Of a DNA stretch of 48,343 nt, positions 28,599-36,471 are shown in pieces (position 1 is the stretch's first letter; every line of letters begins with the position of its first letter). Source of the stretch: Bacteroidota bacterium. GTDB taxonomy: Bacteria > Bacteroidota > Bacteroidia > Chitinophagales > Chitinophagaceae. Under the pieces are notes generated by a model, which was not told the origin of the DNA, did not search any database, and saw only the letters and a list, made by a program, of their open reading frames with translations. The translations under genes and the position numbers were made by a program. The DNA lies in NCBI GenBank assembly GCA_029561305.1, contig JAKQJG010000043.1, positions 1-48,343 on the forward strand, written 5' to 3'.

Positions 28599-29234
28599 TT
28601 AAGCTTCTGCTGCCGGTGCATCAGCGGCCGGAGCCTCTGGTGTTGCAGGTGCTTCTGCTGCCGGAGCTGCCGCTACCGGTGCTTCTGCTGCTGGTGCTGC
28701 TTCTGCAACCGGGGCAGCTGTTTCCACAACTGCTTCTGGTGCCTTGGCTGCATCTTTATTTTGCAAAGCGCCCAATACACGCTGTATAGGAGATTGCAGT
28801 AAACCGATCACTTCACCGATCAATTCATTCTTCGTTTTGATCTTCGTAAGTGCAACCAGCTGGTTATCGCCTACAAATACATCACCGTTAATGAATGCTG
28901 CTTTCAGCGATGGCTTTTCGCCTTTGCTTGCCTTACGGAAACCTGCTAAAATCAGAGCTGGTTCTTTAGGGTTTTCGCTAAAAAGCAATGCGGTTACTTT
29001 ATGCAGTGAATCATATACGCCACTGTATTTTTCTGCGTCGATGCTTTCCAGTGCTTTTTTGATCAATGTATTTTTAGCCACTTTCATTTCAACTTGTTTG
29101 TTGAAACAGTGCCTGCGGAGATCACTTATCTGTGCTACAGTTAAGCTCTCTGTATCCGTGATATAGAAGTTGTTGTACTGGCTGAATTTACCTTTCAGCA
29201 CGTCGATCACTTCGTTTTTTTCCTGTTTAGTCAT
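28599..29234 (-). CDS. rplJ: 50S ribosomal protein L10 with Ala/Pro/Glu-rich C-terminal tail
   Basis: The base of the L7/L12 stalk on the large subunit, 211 residues. Residues 1 to about 163 are a normal L10 (MTKQEKNEVIDVLKGKF start, KNTLIKKAL motif, AGFRKASKGEKPSLKAAFIN). The helix that binds L7/L12 (GLLQSPIQRVLGALQNK) is intact. Past it, about 45 residues are almost only Ala, Pro, Glu, Val, Thr and Asp in repeats of AAPAAEAP type. Typical bacterial L10 ends near residue 165-175, so this tail is an extension. It resembles in composition the flexible hinge of L7/L12. It sits 57 bases after rplA and 117 before rplL. Confidence 0.97.
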   Translation of the reverse strand: MTKQEKNEVIDVLKGKFSQYNNFYITDTESLTVAQISDLRRHCFNKQVEMKVAKNTLIKKALESIDAEKYSGVYDSLHKVTALLFSENPKEPALILAGFRKASKGEKPSLKAAFINGDVFVGDNQLVALTKIKTKNELIGEVIGLLQSPIQRVLGALQNKDAAKAPEAVVETAAPVAEAAPAAEAPVAAAPAAEAPATPEAPAADAPAAEA

Positions 29235-29259
29235 AACAAATATTTTTTTGCCTTTTCAT

Positions 29260-29291
29260 TCCTTCCCTTTGAGGGGAGGTTAGGTGGGGCT
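29260..29291. repeat. CCCTTTGAGGGGAGGTTAGG-type repeat in the rplA-rplJ gap
   Basis: A GC-rich 32-base block between rplA and rplJ with a small stem (CTTCCC/GGGGAG around TTTGA). Its composition differs sharply from the surrounding AT-rich spacer. It looks like a dispersed intergenic element of the kind rich in CTCCCC/GGGGAG halves; copy number was not tested. Confidence 0.55.
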
Positions 29292-29981
29292 TTAGTTAGA
29301 AACTGATTTTGTGTCGATCAAAATGCCTGGGCTCATCGTACTGGCCATGCTTACACCTTTAAGGTAGGTACCTTTTGCAGAAGATGGTTTTAACTTAAGC
29401 AATGCATTGATCAATTCCTGGCTGTTTTCAGCGATTTTATCGGCACTGAAACTTACACGGCCAATAGAAGCATGGATGATACCCACTTTATCAACTTTGA
29501 AAGCGATCTTACCACCTTTTACTTCAGTGATAGCACCTGCCACATCGTTCGTAACCGTACCGGTTTTAGGGTTTGGCATCAGGTTACGAGGACCTAACAC
29601 TTTACCTAATTTACCAATTTTAGGCATTACAGATGGCGTAGCGATGATCACATCCACATCCGTCCAGCCACCTTCAATTTTTGTAATGAATTCGTCCAGT
29701 CCAACATAATCAGCACCAGCACTTTTTGCAGCTTCTTCTTTATCAGGCGTACAAAGCACCAATACTTTTTTCGTTTTACCAGTACCGTGAGGTAAACTAA
29801 CTGTACCACGGATTGCCTGGTCAGCTTTTTTAGGATCCACACCTAATTTGATATGCAGGTCAACTGAACTGTCAAATTTAGTAGTGTTTATTTCTTTAAC
29901 CAAGGTAGATGCTTCTTTGAGCGAGTAAGCTTTGTTACTATCAACCTTAGCGTTGGCTAATTTTCTTTTTTTAGTAATCAT
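29292..29981 (-). CDS. rplA: 50S ribosomal protein L1
   Basis: L1 forms the mobile stalk at the E site that binds deacylated tRNA and, in many bacteria, represses its own operon by binding the leader. It has 229 residues, the standard length. Recognisable blocks are [20 protein letters not shown] at the start, the [12 protein letters not shown] region, [20 protein letters not shown] (the family signature) and the C-terminal [19 protein letters not shown]. It starts 27 bases after rplK. The 5' leader upstream of rplK contains a hairpin that could be the L1 site, which is inference. Confidence 0.98.
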   Translation of the reverse strand: MITKKRKLANAKVDSNKAYSLKEASTLVKEINTTKFDSSVDLHIKLGVDPKKADQAIRGTVSLPHGTGKTKKVLVLCTPDKEEAAKSAGADYVGLDEFITKIEGGWTDVDVIIATPSVMPKIGKLGKVLGPRNLMPNPKTGTVTNDVAGAITEVKGGKIAFKVDKVGIIHASIGRVSFSADKIAENSQELINALLKLKPSSAKGTYLKGVSMASTMSPGILIDTKSVSN

Positions 29982-30008
29982 TGTCTAAAACTTTTTGAGT
30001 TGATAATA

Positions 30009-30452
30009 TTAATTTTCCCAAGGCGCTTTACCGTCAACAGTTAAACCCATACTTCTTGCTGTACCGGCAACCATGCTCATGGCACTGTTGAGGGTAAATG
30101 CATTCAGATCGGCCATTTTGTCTTTGGCAATTTCTTCCACCTGTGCCCAGGTAACCTTGCCCACTTTCTGGCGGTTAGGTTCTTTACTGCCACCTTTAAT
30201 TTTAGCAGCATCCATTAACTGAACGGCAGCCGGGGGAGTTTTAATTACAAACTCAAAAGATTTGTCGGAAAAAACAGTGATTAAAACGGGAAGTACTTTC
30301 CCTTGTTTATCCTGGGTTCTGCCATTGAATTGTTTGCAGAACTCCATGATGTTGATACCTTTAGAACCCAGTGCTGGCCCGATGGGGGGTGCTGGATTGG
30401 CTTGTCCTCCTTTACATTGGAGTTTAACATAGCCCGTGATCTCTTTTGCCAT
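30009..30452 (-). CDS. rplK: 50S ribosomal protein L11
   Basis: Part of the GTPase-associated centre of the large subunit; it binds 23S rRNA and the stalk base. At 147 residues it is the usual length, with the N-terminal proline-rich [20 protein letters not shown] signature and the C-terminal rRNA-binding [20 protein letters not shown] region. It is the first gene of the operon. The common neighbours nusG, secE and tRNA-Trp are absent; the four-gene TIR/STAND operon ends 180 bases upstream instead. A strong Bacteroidota-type promoter lies 110 bases before the start codon. Confidence 0.98.
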   Translation of the reverse strand: MAKEITGYVKLQCKGGQANPAPPIGPALGSKGINIMEFCKQFNGRTQDKQGKVLPVLITVFSDKSFEFVIKTPPAAVQLMDAAKIKGGSKEPNRQKVGKVTWAQVEEIAKDKMADLNAFTLNSAMSMVAGTARSMGLTVDGKAPWEN

Positions 30453-30476
30453 GTGTTACATTTTTTTGGTGATAAC

Positions 30477-30498
30477 GTCTCCAGCAATGGCTGGGGAC
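30477..30498 (-). promoter_or_regulatory. Hairpin in the rplK mRNA leader
   Basis: In the leader transcript GUCCCCAGC pairs with GCUGGAGAC (one C-A mismatch) around a CAUU loop, about 25 bases before the rplK start codon. A leader stem in front of an L11 operon could be an autogenous L1 binding site; this is inferred from position only. Confidence 0.45.
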
Positions 30499-30559
30499 TC
30501 CCAAGTTATAATCTGCCTTCACTAAAGCTATGGCAGATGAAAAGAACTATTTGGGGCGG

Positions 30560-30590
30560 CAAAAGTAGGGGAATTTAGGGAAATGGCAAA
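30560..30590 (-). promoter_or_regulatory. Predicted rplKAJL promoter (TTTG-N19-TACTTTTG)
   Basis: On the minus strand TACTTTTG (30560-30567) matches TAnnTTTG exactly and TTTG (30587-30590) matches the -33 element exactly, with a 19-base spacer. This is the best promoter in the window. The predicted start near 30553 gives a leader of about 100 bases. Confidence 0.85.
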
Positions 30591-30607
30591 TGTTTTTTTA
30601 AACATTT
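30588..30607. other. AAATGTTT hairpin at the end of the TIR/STAND operon
   Basis: AAATGTTT-TTTT-AAACATTT is a perfect 8-bp dyad located 26 bases after the stop of the last gene of the TIR/STAND operon. It overlaps the -33 element of the rplK promoter. It may act as a weak terminator or as a regulator site; an all-AT stem makes strong termination doubtful. Confidence 0.5.
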
Positions 30608-30632
30608 AGTTGGGCAAGCCTGCACATCCTTT

Positions 30633-32480
30633 CTAAAAAAAATTATACACCATACCGGCACTAATTCCAAAAGTACTGTAAACCGACTTAGCAGTTGAAT
30701 TAAATATAGAGTTATACGGTTCGGTTGTTCTGTCAAGAGGTATATACTTTTTGGTTTTTGCCGGCAGCGCAGCGTACGTGAAGTAGAGCCCGCCTCTAAA
30801 TGCAAATGACTCCGTTATCTTTCGGTGCAGGTCAAAGCCTGCATTAACGGCAATGGCATAGCGGTTCAAATTCCTGCTTTTATCACGATAATTTTTATCA
30901 TCCGTAAAATCATAACTCTTTTGTAACTGGGAAAAAACACTGATGGCCCCAGGAGAGGTATTTTGACTATTAATACCTTGTGAAGTAATGTATACATTAT
31001 TGGGAGAAGCTGGATCAAGGTAATTGTCATACACGATGGCTTGCCGGGCTGGGTTTACCTGGTAGATACCGCCCACATTGATCAGTGCATCGTAGTCCGA
31101 AGTGTTTTTAAAGATCACTACAGAAGGCCCAATCTTAAAATTTGCTGATGACAAATTCCTGTTACCAAGGTGTACCCTGTAGTTGAACAGTATGGGGAAA
31201 TTAAGCATATAGTAAGTGATCTTCTCCTGGAGGCTGCGGATAGTTAGTTGCCGCCTGTAGAAATCTCCCCCATCAAACGACTTGTAGGTATACACAATGG
31301 GGTCGGTCAATGTATAATTGGCAGTATACCTTGAAAAAACAGCGCCTACCGACACCCCCATTTTCCTTTTTTTACCAATATAAAATATAACATTTCCCCC
31401 GGCACTGATGCCGGTAATAGAACCTGGATTATTCAGCATACCTTTTTTTGACTGCAGCACATCCACCGCATCATTGCCCGCTTCATCCAGGTAACCCAAT
31501 TGATTCAATTCCGGCAAATTTATGGTGGTGGAATTAACCTGGAAACCAACAAACACATCGCCCAGTATTTTTGAACTAAAATAAGAAGCCGGGCAACCCA
31601 GGTTACTTAAAATACCATAAGTTGTTTTACATTTATCAACAAGCACCGTGGTAAAAAAACCGTCACTGCCTTTTGCTACATCCGTTACGCCATCGAAATC
31701 AAAATCCGGCATACCACTGGCCGTAAAATCGCCCGGCTGCTGCGGAAGACTATCGTCTGCATTCAGCACCACATCTTTATCATCATCATTCCTGCATGCT
31801 ACCAAAAACCGGGGTGTAATATTTTCAATACTTGTAATTTTATATACCCCTTCATTGTCGTACCGCATGGTTACCTGCAGCTCTGCCACTGAACTGAACC
31901 TGTATACAGCATCTTTCCCGTTATTTACCTTTGCCAAAAAGTTTCTTTTCATTACTAAGTTATCAGACGCTCTTTCGAAAAGAATGAACCGGTCACCAAT
32001 ACTCTTCACTACGAAATCCATAGAATCGCCCAGCAAAAATTCCCTTGTCATTTGCACTTCCACATTCCTTTTCAGCTTGTAGGTTACCCGGGCTGGATTG
32101 GCAGTATTGGAATTAAGTATCCAGGCAGTGTCGATATTTAATCCTTTTACCTTAAGTGTAACATCATGCGCATACATATCAAAGGTCCTGGCAACGGTAT
32201 CTGTAAAATAAACCCCTCCCTGCATATAGGTTCCGGGTTTATACAACACAGTGATATCATCTTCCACCATGGCATCTGAATCGAACAGGTTTTTAAACTT
32301 ATTGTACATCCTTATATCTATTGTTTCGCTGTTGCTGTCGATGCCAAGCGTCCATGTGTCAAGCAGATCGTTGATAGTATTTTTTGAGAGCGAATCATAA
32401 TTGATCTTAATATCCCCTGTTTGCTGCGCCATACCAAACAAAGGACCTATCACAAAAAACGATATGATTATATATTTCAT
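30633..32480 (-). CDS. Predicted outer-membrane beta-barrel protein, last gene of the TIR/STAND operon
   Basis: A 615-residue exported protein of no recognised family. The signal peptide ends GMAQQ. Residues about 20-240 are mixed, without clear repeats; 250-275 contain an acidic Ca-binding-like patch (DFDFDGVTD). The C-terminal part (about 330-615) shows alternating amphipathic strands such as NVIFYIGKKRKMGVSVGAVF, YMLNFPILFNYRVHLG and STFGISAGMVYNFF. The terminal Phe is typical of outer-membrane barrels inserted by BamA. The gene starts 10 bases after the giant Ig-like T9SS protein, so a partner role (anchor, conduit or receptor) is likely, comparable to the SprF/PorP partners of surface proteins, although it is longer and not visibly of that family. 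Confidence 0.78.
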   Translation of the reverse strand: MKYIIISFFVIGPLFGMAQQTGDIKINYDSLSKNTINDLLDTWTLGIDSNSETIDIRMYNKFKNLFDSDAMVEDDITVLYKPGTYMQGGVYFTDTVARTFDMYAHDVTLKVKGLNIDTAWILNSNTANPARVTYKLKRNVEVQMTREFLLGDSMDFVVKSIGDRFILFERASDNLVMKRNFLAKVNNGKDAVYRFSSVAELQVTMRYDNEGVYKITSIENITPRFLVACRNDDDKDVVLNADDSLPQQPGDFTASGMPDFDFDGVTDVAKGSDGFFTTVLVDKCKTTYGILSNLGCPASYFSSKILGDVFVGFQVNSTTINLPELNQLGYLDEAGNDAVDVLQSKKGMLNNPGSITGISAGGNVIFYIGKKRKMGVSVGAVFSRYTANYTLTDPIVYTYKSFDGGDFYRRQLTIRSLQEKITYYMLNFPILFNYRVHLGNRNLSSANFKIGPSVVIFKNTSDYDALINVGGIYQVNPARQAIVYDNYLDPASPNNVYITSQGINSQNTSPGAISVFSQLQKSYDFTDDKNYRDKSRNLNRYAIAVNAGFDLHRKITESFAFRGGLYFTYAALPAKTKKYIPLDRTTEPYNSIFNSTAKSVYSTFGISAGMVYNFF

Positions 32481-32490
32481 GCCCTTTGTT

Positions 32491-35400
32491 TTAGTGTTGA
32501 ATGATAAAGCGTGCGGCAGCTTTTTTCAGATCGCTGCTGTTGATTACAATGTAGTACAATCCCTGCGGCAGGTCATTCCGGTTGATTGTTTCCCTTATGT
32601 CCGGCAAGGTTTTTACAAATTGTTTTTTCAGAACCACCTGGCCAAGCGCATTATATACCATTGCCGAAATGTTTCCGTATATATTTCCTTTTACATTGAT
32701 GTTGAAAGAGCCACTGTTAGGGTTAGGTAATATCAACAGTTGCACCACATCCCTTTGTGGTGGCATCACAGGCAGTGGCCGCCTGGCATAAGGGCCATTA
32801 TAGTACACTTTGGTATAGCAGCCACCTTTTTGCAGCAACACCCAGAATTTATAGGTAACCGTATCCAGCTGATTTCCGCTAAAGAACTTATTGCTGTCAG
32901 GCAGGAAGAACTGGTACACCTGGCCTTGTACGGGATGAGGGGCTGAAAAAGAATAATCTGGTGCAGGAGTAATTAAAGAGTCGTAACCCCATTGGTAACC
33001 TGTTACCGGATCCATGGAATTGTCAGGATAGATCAGGATATTACCTGGCTGCTTAAGCAAAATTTCCTGCTCTGTGATACTGCCACCACTTACAACGTTT
33101 ATTGCCTGGGTCACACTATCTCTGCAACCGCCAATATTATTTGTAGCAATGACTTTCACAGAATCCCCGCCTGTTTGCGAAAACGAGATCACGGTATTGG
33201 CACTGTTAACATCCTGTATAGATACACCCGGTGTGTTGGCAGGTATGGTTTGCCATGTATAGGAAATGCCACTAACAGGCACGCTTACATTAAAATTGAG
33301 ATTGCCGGCCGCACTGCACACGTTATTATTGTTGATATCAAGCCATGTAAAATCCGGCCTGGGCGCAGAAGGATTTACTGTAATGGAAAACGTATCGGGA
33401 AGTCCCTTGCACTGAGGATTATCAGCCATCGCAATTCCTACGGCAACCGTTGCAGTTAGTGGCGCTGTGTTGGGATTACTGGCAATAAAACCGGTTATAT
33501 TTGGAGAAGGCCCGATGCCGAAGCCTACAGTCTTATCGCTTTTCCAATCAAACAACACATTGGGCGTATTGCTGTTAAAAGTTATTCCATCAAAATCGAT
33601 CTCTCCATTACAATAGGTAAGATCACTAATCAAACCGGTTACGGGTGTAGGATTAACCGTAATAAAAAGAGAATCTTCCGTAACACAACCCTGACCAGTT
33701 GATAATGTAAAATAATAAGGAACCAATACAGGAGCAGCGGTGATATTATTAAGCGTATCGTAGATGACCGCTGTTCCATTACTACCGGTGTCTCTTTTAG
33801 CGGCATTTCTCAATTCCGGCACAACGTATCTAACCCAACTGAAATTGGTCCGGGTATCTGAACTAAATACAGTATCAGCAAATACAGCACTATCACAAAC
33901 GCTGGTAATGGAAAAACGGGAAAGTACGGGTTTATTTACAACGGTAATTTTAGCTGTATCCCCCTGGGCCTGGGTACAACCATAACTGTCTTTCACAGAA
34001 AGCAGGTTATAGTTATAGGTCGTTACGATATTAGTTGATACATTTACAAAGCCGGAATCACTTCTTACACTTGCTGTGGTATCGCTTGCAGCTCCGTTAA
34101 CGTTATATACAAAGATATAAGGGGCGGCACCACCCGAACCATCAAATATTATTACTGGTTGTTCTGAATTCTGACAAACTGTTTTGCTGCCAGCTATAGT
34201 GGCGGTGGGTAATGGTTTTACCTCTACCGGCTCCGAAATAATGCTTGTATCGGGCGGTGCGCAGGCACCATTTACGATGCAATAATAGTAACCAATACCA
34301 ACAACTGACGTTGAAGGAAACAGTACAGAACGCACTGAATCGGTAAGTAAAAAACTTCCTGTGTAAGACGGAATAACATTTTTGTACCACTGATATTGTA
34401 AGCCGGTACCGGTGGCTGCAACCGAAAGTGGATCGGCACGACTACTCAAACAAACAGTTTGAGCCTGCATTGACTGATTATTGATCACCGGCGGTGTTTT
34501 AATAACCACTTTTCCTGACAAAGCACTGGTAACAGAAGGTGTACAGGTTCCGCTGACCACACAATAATAATACAGGCTTGCTGCTGCAGCAGTTGAGGGG
34601 TAAAAAGACGAGTTGACCGCACCATTAATTAAAGATGAATTTGTATAACTTCTTTCAGTATTGCTGTACCATTGAAAAGTTAACGCAGTTCCTGTAGCAT
34701 CCACGGTTAATGGAGACGAAACATCTCCCAAACAATAATCTATATCTACACCTGGTGGCTGAATGATAAGAGCAGGAGGTTCATAAACGGTAACAGCACC
34801 TGATACATTACTTATTATGTTATCGCAATCTCCCGAAACAATACAATAATAGTAAAATGTGCCTGCTATATCTGTTGGAGGCAAAAAGGAGTTTGCAGTG
34901 GCTCCGGTTATTAACTGCCCACCAATAACGGTTGAACTTGAATTTTTATACCATTGATACCTGGCAGTTCCGCTGGCTTCAACGGAAACGGGAATAACAG
35001 GGTTGCCTAAGCAAGCAGCCTGGCTTGTTAGCGAGGGTTGTGCAACTATAGCAACGGGCGCAGCTATTTTTACAAAACCGGATATGTTGCTTGCTTCACC
35101 TGTGCCGCAGCCACCTGTAACAATACAATAGTAATAATGCGTACCAATAATATCAGATGGGGGCGCATAAAAAGAATCCGTAGCACCAGTAACTTCACTG
35201 GCGCCTGCATAACCGGCTGTTGTGTTACTATACCACTGATATTGCAATTGCCCGTCTCCCTGGGCACGTACCGTTAATGCTGCTGTTGGAGTATTAAAAC
35301 AATAAGCCGTGTCGCGGATGGATGGCCCATTGCTAATCACAGTGGGCTCCTTTATATAAACCGGGCCAGCTGTGTTGCTGGCAACCGCTCCTGTTGCACA

Positions 35401-36471
35401 AGCCGTACTGTAAACGATACAATAATAAAAAAGCGGACCACCAATAATTGATGAGTCAGGGTAAAAATAAGGACTGTTGGTTCCTATCGGCGAATTAGGG
35501 AATGTTGTCTCACGCCAGCTATAAACAAGATCAGTGCCTGTAGCACCAACATAAACAGGTGTTGTATTCCCGTTTTGACAAATAACCTGGGCTGTTGTTA
35601 CTGGTTGAGTAATAATCTGCGGCAAAGGCTTTACGGTAATAGCGTCGATTGTTACGTTAACGGCATCATCGCACCTGCCGGACACTCTACAGAAATAGTA
35701 AAAGGTTCCGGCAGTATTTGTCAGCGGAATACAGGTTGCACCCGTTTCACCACTCAATACGGCAGCTGTTGCAAAATTATTTACTGTATTAATATACCAC
35801 TGGTATGTAAATGGCTCCCTGCCACTAGGCGTAGCCGTTAGACGATCAGCGCTTGCATCCTCCCCAACGCAAAAAACATTTCCTGAAGTTATAATATCAA
35901 CCCCGGTAGCCGGGATAACTGTTATTGATATCTGTTCAGGACTGCTTTCACAACCGTTGGCTCCAATGCCTATGACAGTATAAACAGTTGGCAGGGCGAT
36001 AGCCGTGGGATAAACAGGAAATGGATTACCGACTGAGTCCTGGGCAAAACCGTCACTGGACCACGAAAATGAATTGGCACCCAATCCTACCAATGTGCAT
36101 ACCTGGCCTTCGCAGATTTCGGTACCAGGAAAAGCATACAGACTTATAACCGGTTGCGTCAGATCTTCTGTAATAATGATGGAAGATGAACTTATGCAGC
36201 CTGCGTTATCTCTCATTTCTACTGTATAAACTCCCGGCAAGCTCGCATCCAGCGTTTGTCCGTTAAGTGCTCCCCATGAATACGAGACCGGATCCACTGA
36301 TCCTGTTCCGGGATTTGCCGTCAGCGTGATGGTTGTATTAGTACAATTTAATACAGTACCAGCTACATTATTATTATCTACCCCGGTAATAGTTACAGTG
36401 CATTGCGCATACACAATACTGTGAGTATGCAATACCACGATCAACAATAGTATTAAATTTAACTTTTTCAT
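32491..36471 (-). CDS. Giant secreted Ig-like repeat protein with T9SS type A sorting domain
   Basis: A 1326-residue surface or extracellular protein. Signal peptide 1-22 (ending VYAQ). Residues about 190-790 hold at least six tandem Ig-like modules of roughly 90-100 residues; each has a QWY/SW strand near the middle and a conserved YYYC-V-G-C strand at the end (for example HYYYCIVTGGCGTG, FYYYCIVSGDCDN, LYYYCVVSGTCTP). Further PKD-like modules follow to about 1150. The C-terminus (about 1245-1326) is a T9SS type A tail (LLILPNPNSGSFNINV ... GLYYIVINS). It may bind ligands or surfaces by repeats, as in adhesins. Its start codon overlaps the STAND gene stop by four bases (ATGA), which ties an exported protein translationally to a cytoplasmic TIR/STAND pair; this is unusual. 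Confidence 0.9.
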   Translation of the reverse strand: MKKLNLILLLIVVLHTHSIVYAQCTVTITGVDNNNVAGTVLNCTNTTITLTANPGTGSVDPVSYSWGALNGQTLDASLPGVYTVEMRDNAGCISSSSIIITEDLTQPVISLYAFPGTEICEGQVCTLVGLGANSFSWSSDGFAQDSVGNPFPVYPTAIALPTVYTVIGIGANGCESSPEQISITVIPATGVDIITSGNVFCVGEDASADRLTATPSGREPFTYQWYINTVNNFATAAVLSGETGATCIPLTNTAGTFYYFCRVSGRCDDAVNVTIDAITVKPLPQIITQPVTTAQVICQNGNTTPVYVGATGTDLVYSWRETTFPNSPIGTNSPYFYPDSSIIGGPLFYYCIVYSTACATGAVASNTAGPVYIKEPTVISNGPSIRDTAYCFNTPTAALTVRAQGDGQLQYQWYSNTTAGYAGASEVTGATDSFYAPPSDIIGTHYYYCIVTGGCGTGEASNISGFVKIAAPVAIVAQPSLTSQAACLGNPVIPVSVEASGTARYQWYKNSSSTVIGGQLITGATANSFLPPTDIAGTFYYYCIVSGDCDNIISNVSGAVTVYEPPALIIQPPGVDIDYCLGDVSSPLTVDATGTALTFQWYSNTERSYTNSSLINGAVNSSFYPSTAAAASLYYYCVVSGTCTPSVTSALSGKVVIKTPPVINNQSMQAQTVCLSSRADPLSVAATGTGLQYQWYKNVIPSYTGSFLLTDSVRSVLFPSTSVVGIGYYYCIVNGACAPPDTSIISEPVEVKPLPTATIAGSKTVCQNSEQPVIIFDGSGGAAPYIFVYNVNGAASDTTASVRSDSGFVNVSTNIVTTYNYNLLSVKDSYGCTQAQGDTAKITVVNKPVLSRFSITSVCDSAVFADTVFSSDTRTNFSWVRYVVPELRNAAKRDTGSNGTAVIYDTLNNITAAPVLVPYYFTLSTGQGCVTEDSLFITVNPTPVTGLISDLTYCNGEIDFDGITFNSNTPNVLFDWKSDKTVGFGIGPSPNITGFIASNPNTAPLTATVAVGIAMADNPQCKGLPDTFSITVNPSAPRPDFTWLDINNNNVCSAAGNLNFNVSVPVSGISYTWQTIPANTPGVSIQDVNSANTVISFSQTGGDSVKVIATNNIGGCRDSVTQAINVVSGGSITEQEILLKQPGNILIYPDNSMDPVTGYQWGYDSLITPAPDYSFSAPHPVQGQVYQFFLPDSNKFFSGNQLDTVTYKFWVLLQKGGCYTKVYYNGPYARRPLPVMPPQRDVVQLLILPNPNSGSFNINVKGNIYGNISAMVYNALGQVVLKKQFVKTLPDIRETINRNDLPQGLYYIVINSSDLKKAAARFIIQH

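Noticed and set aside
30453-30632. Possible tRNA-Trp, secE or nusG upstream of rplK
   Set aside because: The 180-base gap holds only a promoter and hairpins; no tRNA fold or coding frame is present.
32491-36471. Recurring DNA blocks that look like a direct-repeat array
   Set aside because: They are the coding repeats of the Ig-like modules (YYYC strands), irregular in spacing and sequence, not a CRISPR array.
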